DNA of 64,000 bases from NCBI RefSeq assembly GCF_003428695.1, contig NZ_QURH01000099.1, forward strand, positions 1 to 64,000, given 5' to 3'. A model generated the notes under the pieces. It was not told where the DNA came from. It ran no database searches and worked only from the letters and a program-made list of their open reading frames with translations. A program made the translations under genes and the position numbers. Below are positions 26,813 to 34,801 of the stretch, piece by piece. The DNA comes from Actinomadura logoneensis (GTDB taxonomy: Bacteria; Actinomycetota; Actinomycetes; Streptosporangiales; Streptosporangiaceae). Position 1 is the stretch's first letter, and each line of letters starts with the position of its first letter.

Positions 26813-26876
26813 CTTGTGGCCTCTCCGCTCATGAGTGTAGGCGTTTGTCCTTTTCGCGCCTACACTTCGCCACAAG
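26813..26876. promoter_or_regulatory. Nested inverted repeats between regulator and DUF397 gene
   Basis: An inner pair AGTGTAGGCG (26834-26843) / CGCCTACACT (26857-26866) is enclosed by CTTGTGGC (26813-26820) / GCCACAAG (26869-26876). It lies 100-165 bases upstream of the DUF397 start, after the stop of the XRE gene. It could attenuate, terminate, or act as an operator. Confidence 0.6.
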
Positions 26877-26938
26877 ATCAAGTTACGCCCTATATGACCT
26901 GACGGCCCGATAGGTGTGCGTTTCGAGTTATCCCTCCC

Positions 26939-27811
26939 TCACCCCTCCAACTCTTCGGCGACCTGCCGGATGAGTTCGACGGTCCGGTCGGCCGGGAGCG
27001 CGGCTTCAAGCATGCGTTCGAATATGTCGCGGTACTCGGCGACCTGCGGATCCTCGCCGGTGATCGTCGCCGCGGTGCCGGGCCTGCCCTCCAGGTACAG
27101 CACGTCCGACAGCTCGCCCTCGAACTCCAGCAGGACGAACGGTCCGTACACGCCCTGGTGGTAGCCGGCCCGGAACGGGATGACCCGGACGACGAGCCGG
27201 TCCTCGTTCTCGACGCGGTCGACGATGTGCTTGAGCTGCGCCGGCATGATGCCCGGATCCTCGCCGACCCCGACGTGGCGGCGGATGGCGGCCTCGTCGA
27301 GCAGGTAGTACTGCCGGGGCGGGTTCGCGCGCTCGCGCAGCCGGCGCTGCCGCTCCAGGCGGAGCTCGATCGCCATCTGCTGGGCGGTCGGGTTCGCGAG
27401 GTCGGACGTGATCACCTGCGCGTAGTCCGAGGTCTGCAGCAGTCCCGGGATCAGCGCGTTGTGGAACTGCCGGATGACCGACGACCCGGCCGTGTAGCCG
27501 GTGAGGCTCAGCAGGCCGTCGCTGACCAGGCTCCGGTACTTGTTCCACCACGGCGTCTCGCGCGCGCCGCGGGCGAGAGTCTGCAACCGCTCCTGGCGGC
27601 TCTCGGACGTCACGTCGTACGTCATCAGCAGCGCCTGGAGATCGGTGCGGGTGATGGAGCTCTTCCCGCCCTCGACCCGGATCAGTTTGGACGGCGACCA
27701 CTCCAGGGTGCGCGCCACCTGCTCCTGGGTCAGACCCTTCTCCTTGCGGAGCCTGACGAGTTCGCTGCGCAGCAACGCGCTGTCGACTACAGGACCCTGG
27801 TCCGTGGCCAT
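26939..27811 (-). CDS. XRE-family regulator with DUF5753 domain
   Basis: A 290-residue protein. Residues ~10-70 form a Cro/C1 helix-turn-helix (LRSELVRLRKEKGLTQEQVARTLEWSPSKLIRVEGGKSSI), and the rest is a DUF5753 sensor domain (IPGLLQTSDYAQVI; ...YYLLDEAAIRRHVG; VRVIPFRAGYHQGVYGPFVLLEF). This layout is typical of actinomycete developmental or cell-surface regulators acting with DUF397 partners. The perfect palindrome at 27934-27951, 123 bases upstream, is a candidate binding site. Confidence 0.93.
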   Translation of the reverse strand: MATDQGPVVDSALLRSELVRLRKEKGLTQEQVARTLEWSPSKLIRVEGGKSSITRTDLQALLMTYDVTSESRQERLQTLARGARETPWWNKYRSLVSDGLLSLTGYTAGSSVIRQFHNALIPGLLQTSDYAQVITSDLANPTAQQMAIELRLERQRRLRERANPPRQYYLLDEAAIRRHVGVGEDPGIMPAQLKHIVDRVENEDRLVVRVIPFRAGYHQGVYGPFVLLEFEGELSDVLYLEGRPGTAATITGEDPQVAEYRDIFERMLEAALPADRTVELIRQVAEELEG

Positions 27812-27933
27812 CTCAGCCTCATCCTCACTGGAACGGGCGCAGGTGGGCGCGTCCGGCGTCCAAGCCCCGAACGAGCGGCACCTTCACCCGCTATCCGCTC
27901 GTTCTCACGTTGTGTAGTTGGAAGCATATAGCC

Positions 27934-27951
27934 GGTTGCCACATGGCAACC
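27934..27951. promoter_or_regulatory. Perfect 8-2-8 palindrome, candidate operator
   Basis: GGTTGCCA-CA-TGGCAACC lies in the AT-richer segment upstream of the XRE-DUF5753 gene. The size and symmetry suit a dimeric helix-turn-helix protein; autoregulation is inferred. Confidence 0.6.
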
Positions 27952-28640
27952 AGTAACAAGTCACATTGCTGGCGGTCGAGACGGAAGCAACCGGCCCGCC
28001 ACCCGTCCACCCGCCGGGAGGCGTCCCGCCATCCGGCGACCGCCGAGGGCCGAACCACCGGGCCGCCCGCCCGAGAAGTGGTCGCGACTCCACCTCTGTC
28101 ATGGTTTCAATCCTCTTCCTTGCGGTAAGGCAGGTGTTAGGATGCAATGTAGCAAATCGGTAGACGCTCGGATGCTCCACACCAGACTGAAGGGTTCGGG
28201 GCCCGGCCATCCCTCACCGCGCGTGAGGAGTTGCGGCTCCGTCCGCGGAGGCGCGAGCGCGCCGATCGACGCGCCGAAGCCCGGGAGGCACTGACGACGG
28301 ACGCCAACCGCCCTACGGGGACGTGAGCAGAGCCGCCCCGGATCCGTCTCGACCACCGGTTCGCAGGCCAGGGGGATCGAGAGGGGACCGGGGGCGGCTC
28401 CGCAGGGGATCGCCAGGTCGCCCGCCGGAACTCGCCGTCCGCACCGAACATCCGGCTGCGGGCGCGATGACCAGCGGAAACGATGACGGTCTTCGTCAAT
28501 CAAAGCACGCTCGACCGGTTCTCACCAGAGCCGGATCGGCTTCCGTTCCGGCAGCGCTCCAGCGTTGCGGGAGAGGTCGCGGAGGCCGACCACGGCGGGC
28601 CCGGCGCCCCGGCGCCCGGCCCGTGCAGCGCTTCGATTCC

Positions 28641-28656
28641 GGCGGTTCGAACCGCC
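28641..28656. promoter_or_regulatory. Perfect 16-bp palindrome upstream of the cNMP-binding gene
   Basis: GGCGGTTCGAACCGCC ends 23 bases before ATG 28680, between the likely promoter and the ribosome site, so a bound protein or hairpin would block expression. Confidence 0.5.
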
Positions 28657-28679
28657 CCCTCCCCCCTGTTGAGGGTTCT

Positions 28680-30530
28680 ATGACCACATATCCGGATCGG
28701 CACAACCTTTTCGATCCCGACGAGCCCCCCGAACCCCACGAACCCCCTGCCTCCAAGCCCCGGCAGACCCCCGAGCCCCGCGAGTCCGCCGAACCCCGCG
28801 AGCCCGCCGGATCCCGCGAGAGCGCCGGACCCGCCGACGACACCGCCGCCCGCGCCGACGACTCCGACGAGAAGACCCGGCGCGACCGTCCGGCGGAGGA
28901 ACTGCTCCGCGAGCGGGTCGACCGGCTCCGTGCCCAGGCGGAGCGGTTCGGCCCGCGCGGCGAGCGGCCCTACGCGCGGGAGCTGCGGATCACCGCCCAG
29001 GAAGGACGGTGCACCGCGCCGGAGGGACGCACCGCGCCGACCGCGGACACCTCGGACAGCTCAGCGGGCACCTCAGCGGGCATCGGTGACGATCTGCTCG
29101 CCCCGACCCAGCCGATGGCCTGGCCCCTCGAGGAGGACGGCGCGGCGGCCCCCGCGCGTCCGGGCGGGACCGGTTCCGGAGAGTGGCCGCAACTGGCCGG
29201 GACCGGTGCCCGCGGACTCCCGCCCGTCCCGGCGGCCGGGTTCGGACGCGCGCCGGGCCGAGCCGTCGAGGGGGCGGCCCGGCCCGGCGTCCCCTCCGTT
29301 CCGGAGGTCGTCCCGGACGCCGTCGCGGCGGCCCTGCCGGGCACGGTGCCGAGCGCCATGCCGGGCGAGCTCGCGGCGGCGGCCTCCGGGGGCGGCGGGC
29401 TGCCGCCGTTCCCCGGCCCCTTCGACGAGCCCGCGCTGCCCGAGCCGGAGGGCTGGACGGCGGGCTCGGCGGACTTCTGGTCGGCGCTGACCTCGGTCGA
29501 GCGGATGCGCTTCCTCAGGTCGTCCGCAGCGGAGGTCTTCCCCGCCGGGCACGTGCTGTGGCGGCAGGACGTGCTCGCCGACCACGTCGCGGTCATCTGG
29601 TCGGGGAAGGTGACGATCCGGGTGAACGAGAACGGCGTGGAGCGCATCGTGGCGGTGCGCGGCCCCGGCGATCTGATCGGCGAGCGGGCCGCGCTGCTGG
29701 TGCGGACGCGTTCGGCCACCGTCGTCGCGCTCGACCGGCTCACCGTGCTGCGGATGCCCATCGGCGAGTTCGCCGCGTTCCTGGCGGCGTTCCCGCGCGT
29801 CCTGGCCGTGCTCGACCAGCAGATGTACGCGCGGCTCACCCAGCCGCGGATCGGCGGGTACGACGCCCCGGCGGTCGCGCGGCCGACGCTGCCCGCCTTC
29901 CGCGGCTCGGGCCCGCCCCGGCTCCCGCGCGACCTGGCGGGCACGCACGAGTGGGCCGGCCAGGTCTGCTCGATCATGTTCGTGGACGTCGTGGGCTTCT
30001 CGGCCCCGCACCGCAACGACCAGGACCGGATGGAGCTGCGGCGCGTCCTGTACGAGGCGGTGCCGGCGGCGCTGGAGGGCTCGGGCGTCCCCTGGGCGGC
30101 CTGCTACCACGAGGACCGCGGCGACGGCATCCTCATCGTCGTCCCGCCGCAGACCCCGCCCGACCAGGTGGTCACCCCGATGCTGTCGCTGCTCACCGCG
30201 CGGCTGCGCCGGCACAACCACGCCGCGAGCGAGGCGATGCGGCTGCGCGTCCGGATGTCGCTGCACATCGGCCCGGTGATGCCCGACCGGGAGGGCGTGA
30301 ACAGCGCGGCGGTCATCCAGGCCGCCCGCCTGCTGGACGCCCCCGACCTGCGGCACCGCATGGCCGACACCGACGCGGACGTGGGGTTCGTGGCGTCCGA
30401 GTACGTGTACGACAACGTCCTGGCCTGGGGGCCGGGCCTCATCAACCCGCGCTCGTTCCAGCGCATCCGCTTCCGCGCGAAGAACGCCGCCTACACCGGC
30501 TTCATGCACCTCTCGCAGGCCACCTCCTGA
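28680..30530 (+). CDS. Cyclic nucleotide-binding domain plus nucleotide cyclase-like domain protein
   Basis: A 616-residue protein. Residues ~1-260 are disordered (Glu/Pro/Arg, then Gly/Ala/Pro). Residues ~270-390 are a cNMP-binding domain (FPAGHVLWRQDVLADHVAVIWSGKV; GPGDLIGERAALLVRTRSATVVAL). Residues ~425-600 have a class III cyclase-like fold with FVDVVGFS and EDRGDGILI, but whether all metal and base-recognition residues remain is unclear, so it may be a degenerate cyclase used for regulation. A GAGGG element (28671-28675) precedes ATG 28680; the upstream in-frame sequence is not protein-like. The membrane adenylate cyclase at 34802-36562 could supply its ligand. Confidence 0.85.
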   Translation: MTTYPDRHNLFDPDEPPEPHEPPASKPRQTPEPRESAEPREPAGSRESAGPADDTAARADDSDEKTRRDRPAEELLRERVDRLRAQAERFGPRGERPYARELRITAQEGRCTAPEGRTAPTADTSDSSAGTSAGIGDDLLAPTQPMAWPLEEDGAAAPARPGGTGSGEWPQLAGTGARGLPPVPAAGFGRAPGRAVEGAARPGVPSVPEVVPDAVAAALPGTVPSAMPGELAAAASGGGGLPPFPGPFDEPALPEPEGWTAGSADFWSALTSVERMRFLRSSAAEVFPAGHVLWRQDVLADHVAVIWSGKVTIRVNENGVERIVAVRGPGDLIGERAALLVRTRSATVVALDRLTVLRMPIGEFAAFLAAFPRVLAVLDQQMYARLTQPRIGGYDAPAVARPTLPAFRGSGPPRLPRDLAGTHEWAGQVCSIMFVDVVGFSAPHRNDQDRMELRRVLYEAVPAALEGSGVPWAACYHEDRGDGILIVVPPQTPPDQVVTPMLSLLTARLRRHNHAASEAMRLRVRMSLHIGPVMPDREGVNSAAVIQAARLLDAPDLRHRMADTDADVGFVASEYVYDNVLAWGPGLINPRSFQRIRFRAKNAAYTGFMHLSQATS

Positions 30531-30708
30531 CCGTCGGACCGCGATCACCCCGCCGGACGGCGGCACGGGAGCACGCCGGCCGGTTCGCGGTCCACCCGGA
30601 CACCGTCCCCCGCCTCGGGCGGGGGACGGCCTCAGGAGGCGACTCGACGAGGTCCGCCGAGTCCCGCGGCGCGCGAGCCCGCGGGGCTCGGTCGTGCGCC
30701 GCCCGGGA

Positions 30709-31611
30709 TCAGCGGGACCGGGGGCGGCGGGGGGCCGGGGGCCTGTCGCGGAAGCCCTCGGTGAGCTGGCGCTCGGCCTGGTCGAGGTAGTCGGCCATGC
30801 GGTCGGCGGCTTCGTCGAAGGCGCCCCGGTCCAGCAGCGCGGCGATCTCCTTGTTGCGGGCGAGGTAGGGCTCGTGGAAGGGGCCCGGGTCGGTCATGGA
30901 GTGGAAGGCGAGGCGGCCCTCGGCGAGGAGCTGCCGCATCGTCCGGTTCAGGCGCGGGCTGCCGTGCAGGGCGACGACCGCCTGGTGGAAGTGCATGTTG
31001 GCGCTGCCGACGGCCGTCCAGTCTCCGGCCTCGGCCGCCTTCAGTCCCTCGGCGACGGCGGCGCGCACGGCCGCGGGGTCGGCCGCCCCGGGGTGGAGCG
31101 CCGCGTGCCGGAGCGCGGTGAGCTCCAGGACGCGGCGGGCGGCGTAGATGTCGTGCAGGTCGTCCTCGGTCAGGTCGCGGACGCGGACGCCCCGGTGCAG
31201 TTCGAGGACGAGCAGCCCCTCGTGCCCGAGCAGCCGGAACGCCTCGCGCAGGGTGTTGCGGGAGACCGAGAGGGCGGCCATCAGGTCCGGATCGGAGTCC
31301 GACAGCGGATCGCCGGGCCGCAGGTCGCCCTCGATGATCGCCGTGCGGAGCACCTCGGCGGCCTGCTCGGCGAGGCTCATCCGGCCCATCCCGGCGTTGG
31401 CCGCCGCGAGCGCGGCCCACTTGCCCGCTCCGCGCGCCGCCGACGCCCTTCCGGCCTGTTCCGGGACGCTCCCCGCACGCGCCGGAACGTGCCCTGACCG
31501 CTCGGGAACGTGCCCTGACCGCTGGGGGACGTGCCCTGGCCGCTCGGGGGCGTTCCCGCCCGGGCCGTCGCCGGGTCCGTCGCCGGGTCCGTCGGCAGTG
31601 TCTGGCCGCAT
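30709..31611 (-). CDS. GntR-family regulator (FadR/FCD type)
   Basis: A 300-residue protein. The winged helix (SLAEQAAEVLRTAIIEGDLRPGDPL...LSVSRNTLREAFRLL) begins near residue 78 and is followed by an FCD ligand-binding domain with conserved His residues (NMHFHQAVV). The N-terminal 70 residues contain four imperfect heptads (RSGHVPE-like) coded by a 21-bp tandem repeat; their frame is kept, which supports starting at ATG 31611. ATG 31389 is the alternative. It diverges from the NRAMP transporter across a region with two TTGTT/AACAA-type palindromes, its likely operators. Confidence 0.88.
   Translation of the reverse strand: MRPDTADGPGDGPGDGPGGNAPERPGHVPQRSGHVPERSGHVPARAGSVPEQAGRASAARGAGKWAALAAANAGMGRMSLAEQAAEVLRTAIIEGDLRPGDPLSDSDPDLMAALSVSRNTLREAFRLLGHEGLLVLELHRGVRVRDLTEDDLHDIYAARRVLELTALRHAALHPGAADPAAVRAAVAEGLKAAEAGDWTAVGSANMHFHQAVVALHGSPRLNRTMRQLLAEGRLAFHSMTDPGPFHEPYLARNKEIAALLDRGAFDEAADRMADYLDQAERQLTEGFRDRPPAPRRPRSR
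31484..31546. repeat. 21-bp tandem repeat, three copies, in frame
   Basis: Units at 31484, 31505 and 31526 share the core ACGTGCCCTG and encode seven-residue repeats in the N-terminus of the GntR regulator. Confidence 0.85.
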
Positions 31612-31678
31612 CCGGTCACGCTCCCTGGTGCGCCGCCGGGCGGCGGAGATCCACTCGCCGTCCGCGCAGTCTGGAGGA

Positions 31679-31785
31679 TTGTTGAACAACCCCTACGACA
31701 CCGTAGGACGGCGCGGAAGGCAAGCGCCGACCGCCGGCCGCGAAGGAGCGAATGCAGAATTGTCCAACAAGAGGCTTGTTGGACA
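31679..31785. promoter_or_regulatory. Operator cluster between GntR and NRAMP genes
   Basis: Three inverted repeats: TTGTT-G-AACAA (31679-31689), CCTACG-ACAC-CGTAGG (31692-31707), and a perfect 11-3-11 palindrome TGTCCAACAAG-AGG-complement (31761-31785). The first and third share the half-site TTGTT, matching FCD-type GntR operators, so the divergent regulator probably controls both genes. Confidence 0.7.
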
Positions 31786-31862
31786 TGGGGACGGAACCTA
31801 CCGTCGGTCTGGACGCCGCGGACCCGGACTGTCCGCGGCCCGGCCAGGCCAGGGAGGCCGCC

Positions 31863-33092
31863 ATGGCCCACTCCTCCACCGAGACCGCTCCCGCCCGGCA
31901 GGCCCGCCGCGCACGCCGCCTGCCGCCCGTCTTCGGGGCGATGTTCCTGATGGCCACCAGCGCCATCGGCCCGGGCTTCATCACCCAGACCACCAGGTTC
32001 ACCGCACAGCTCGGCGCCGCGTTCGCGTTCGCGATCCTCGCCTCGGTGCTTCTCGACATCGCCGTCCAGCTCAATGTCTGGCGGATCGTCGGGGTCGCCG
32101 GCCGGCGCGCCCAGGACCTCGGCAACACCGTGCTGCCCGGCGCCGGCTACGTGCTCGCCGGGCTGGACGTCGTCGGCGGCCTGATCTTCAACCTGGGCAA
32201 CGTGGCGGGCTGCGCGCTCGGCCTGAACGCCCTCCTCGGCCTGGACGTCCGGACCGGCGGCGCGGTCTCCGCGCTGCTGGCGGTGGCGGTCTTCCTGGTC
32301 CGGCGGGCCGGGACGGTGATGGACCGGGTCGTCGTCGTCCTCGGCGCGCTGATGATCGCGATGACGCTCTACGTGGTGTTCGTGTCGCGTCCGCCCGTCC
32401 GGGACGCGCTGCGGCAGACCGTCGCGCCGGACCGGCTGGACTTCCTGGTGATCACGACCCTCGTCGGCGGGACGGTCGGCGGCTACATCGTCTACTCCGG
32501 CGCGCACCGGATGCTCGACTCCGGCGTCACCGGCGCGGACCGGGTCGGCGAGATCACGCGCGCGTCCGTCAACGGGATCCTGCTCACCGCGCTCATGCGG
32601 GTCCTGCTGTTCCTGGCCGTGCTCGGCGTCGTCGCGGGCGGGTACGTCCTGAACCCGGACAACCCGGCGCCGTCGGCGTTCCAGCACGCCCTGGGCGAGG
32701 CGGGCGTCCGGCTGTTCGGGCTCGTCATGTGGATCGCCGCGATCACCTCGGTGATCGGCGCGTCCTACACGTCGGTGTCGTTCACCGTCTCGTTCCACCC
32801 GCTGGTCGAGAGGTACCGGAACGCGCTGGTCGTCGCGTTCGTCGCCGTGACGGCGGTGCTCTACCTGGCGATCGGGGCCGGTCCCGTGCGGCTGCTCGTG
32901 CTCGCGGGCGCGCTGAACGGGCTGATCCTGCCGGTCGGGCTCGGGCTGCTGCTGTGGGTCGCCGCGCGCCGCTCGGACGACCTGCTGCACGCCTACCGCT
33001 ATCCGCGCTGGCTGCTGGCGGCGGGACTGGTCGCGTGGGTCATCACCCTGTACCTCTCGTGGACGTCCCTGACCAAGCTCGGCACCCTCTGA
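31863..33092 (+). CDS. NRAMP-family divalent metal transporter
   Basis: A 409-residue, 11-helix transporter. The first helix region has MATSAIGPGFITQTTRF, the NRAMP helix-1 signature position, and SGAHRMLDSGV...DRVGEITRAS is typical of the NRAMP-like YcsG branch often linked to LamB/YcsF and carboxylate metabolism rather than classic MntH. The canonical DPGN metal-binding sequence is replaced by GPGF, so Mn transport is uncertain. I chose ATG 31863, as upstream in-frame codons overlap the palindromic operator. Confidence 0.85.
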   Translation: MAHSSTETAPARQARRARRLPPVFGAMFLMATSAIGPGFITQTTRFTAQLGAAFAFAILASVLLDIAVQLNVWRIVGVAGRRAQDLGNTVLPGAGYVLAGLDVVGGLIFNLGNVAGCALGLNALLGLDVRTGGAVSALLAVAVFLVRRAGTVMDRVVVVLGALMIAMTLYVVFVSRPPVRDALRQTVAPDRLDFLVITTLVGGTVGGYIVYSGAHRMLDSGVTGADRVGEITRASVNGILLTALMRVLLFLAVLGVVAGGYVLNPDNPAPSAFQHALGEAGVRLFGLVMWIAAITSVIGASYTSVSFTVSFHPLVERYRNALVVAFVAVTAVLYLAIGAGPVRLLVLAGALNGLILPVGLGLLLWVAARRSDDLLHAYRYPRWLLAAGLVAWVITLYLSWTSLTKLGTL

Positions 33093-33116
33093 CACGGCCG
33101 TCCCGAGTCCTCCCGG

Positions 33117-34484
33117 TCACCGCGTCCCCCGTCCCTTCACCGGACGGACCCGGGGCAGCCGGAGGACGAACCGGGCACCCTGCTCGCTGTCGGCGAGCGT
33201 CAGGGTGCCGCCGTGGGAGCGGGCGATCTCGCGGGCGATCGGCAGGCCGAGGCCGGTGCCCGTGGGGTCGCGGTCGCGGCTCTCGCGGAGCCGGACGAAG
33301 CGCTGGAAGACCAGCTCTCGGTCCTGCGGCGGGATGCCCGCGCCGTCGTCGGTGACGGTCAGCACCGCGTCGTCCCCCTCGGCGGCGACCGACACCCAGA
33401 TCCGGGAGGCGGCGTGCCGTTCGGCGTTGGTGAGCAGGTTGGTCAGCAGCCGCGCGAGCTGGAGCCGGTCGCCGCGCACCACGACGCCCTGGTCGAGGTC
33501 CGTCAGGGTGTGGGTGTCCCGGACGGCGCGGGCGAGCTCGGTCGAGACCAGCAGGGCGAGGTCGACCTCGTCGTCACCGGCCTCCGAGGAGGCGTCCAGG
33601 CGGGCGAGCGCGAGCAGGTCGGTGACGATCGCGTTCAGCCGGTCCAGGGACACCAGCACGTTCTGCGCGACGCGCGGCCAGTCGGCCTGGTCGGGGTACA
33701 GCAGCGCCTCCTCCAGTTGGGTGCGCGCGCCGGCGATCGGGCTGCGCAGGTCGTGGGACGCGTCGGAGGTGAACCGGCGCTGCCGCTCCAGCGCCGCGTC
33801 CAGCCGGTCCAGGGTGGAGTTCGCGGTCTCGGCGAGGTGCCGGATCTCGTCCTTGACCGGCGGCACCGGCACCCGCCGGGCGGACTCGGTCGCGGTGATC
33901 TCGGCGAGCTCGGACCGGATCGCGTTCACCGGGGCGAGCGTCCGGTCGACGGTCCGCCGGGTGAGCACCACGGTCAGCAGGACGACCAGCAGTCCCGTCG
34001 CGAGGAGGAACGCCAGCAGCGGCCCGCTCGCGTACCAGGGGCCGGCCCTCTCGGCGGCGTAGACCGTCCAGTCGCCGTCCGGCTGGAACACGCGGAAGGC
34101 GATGACGTCCATGCAGCCGTGCAGGCCGTGCGGCGGGCAGAGCACCCGGTAGGCGCTGACGGTGTCCTCGCCGGGGACGAACGACGCGATGGGCGGCTTG
34201 CCGATCAGGTCCCGCGTCGCCGACACCACCCGGCCGCGCGCGTCGAGCACCTCGGCGGCCTCGATGCCCTCGGTCGGCGGAAGCTGGCCGGGGAGCCGGT
34301 CGCGCTTGATCATCTGGATGATGCGGAGCGCCGCCGTCGTGGTCTGCTGCCGGTCGTAGTCCTCGACCCGGCCGCGCACGCCCACCACGACGAGCACGCC
34401 GACGATCACGCAGGCCAGGGCCGCCACGCTCCCGGCGACCAACGGCATGCGCACGCGTATCGGCAAGGTCCGCAGTCTGGTCAC
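33117..34484 (-). CDS. Sensor histidine kinase (orphan)
   Basis: A 455-residue membrane kinase: membrane helix near residues 10-35, an extracytoplasmic domain with two cysteines (VLCPPHGLHGCMDV), a second helix near 185-205, HAMP, HisKA with the phospho-acceptor in SDASHDLRSPI, then an ATPase with N-box NLLTNAERHA, G1 DDGAGIP and G2 GTGLGLP. GGGAGGA precedes the GTG at 34484; the ATG further upstream is possible. Neither neighbour is a response regulator, so its partner must lie elsewhere. Confidence 0.92.
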   Translation of the reverse strand: MTRLRTLPIRVRMPLVAGSVAALACVIVGVLVVVGVRGRVEDYDRQQTTTAALRIIQMIKRDRLPGQLPPTEGIEAAEVLDARGRVVSATRDLIGKPPIASFVPGEDTVSAYRVLCPPHGLHGCMDVIAFRVFQPDGDWTVYAAERAGPWYASGPLLAFLLATGLLVVLLTVVLTRRTVDRTLAPVNAIRSELAEITATESARRVPVPPVKDEIRHLAETANSTLDRLDAALERQRRFTSDASHDLRSPIAGARTQLEEALLYPDQADWPRVAQNVLVSLDRLNAIVTDLLALARLDASSEAGDDEVDLALLVSTELARAVRDTHTLTDLDQGVVVRGDRLQLARLLTNLLTNAERHAASRIWVSVAAEGDDAVLTVTDDGAGIPPQDRELVFQRFVRLRESRDRDPTGTGLGLPIAREIARSHGGTLTLADSEQGARFVLRLPRVRPVKGRGTR

Positions 34485-34801
34485 CCGTCCTCCCGTGGGG
34501 AGGTAACCACTCCATGTTTCCCGTTTCCCTCTCGCCACAGGCCAACCGGCGATAAGAGGGAGCAAAGAACTCGTCATTTTGCGACGACAAGCCCTCAAAA
34601 GCGGCCTAGTTACCTCAGATCGGTCAGCGCGCTTCCCCTGCCCGTACCGCCGGAAACGCCCGACCTTCCCTTCTTCGGCGCACGCGCGCCGCACCCCGTC
34701 GGCACGTCGCAACGTACGCGACCGCGCCCGCGCCCGCGCCCGCGTCCGCGTCCGGCAGACCGTGCCCTGCCTCCGTCCCCCTTCCGCTCCGCCCTGCGCG
34801 G

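Larger units (their letters stand above)
27812..28679. other. Intergenic regulatory stretch between divergent genes
   Basis: No gene is supported in these 868 bases, which separate the divergent XRE and cNMP-binding genes. Frames present are Arg/Pro-rich shadows. Visible structure: palindrome GGTTGCCA-CA-TGGCAACC at 27934-27951 in a locally AT-rich promoter-like segment, another AT-richer patch around 28085-28165, and palindrome GGCGGTTCGAACCGCC at 28641-28656. Confidence 0.6.

Noticed and set aside
28625-28665. tRNA-like GGTTCGAACC element
   Set aside because: Only a T-loop-like palindrome; no acceptor, D or anticodon stems can be drawn.
28323-28679. In-frame N-terminal extension of the cNMP-binding protein
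   Set aside because: Sequence is Arg/Gly-rich without conservation pattern, crosses a palindrome, and ATG 28680 has a purine-rich element upstream.
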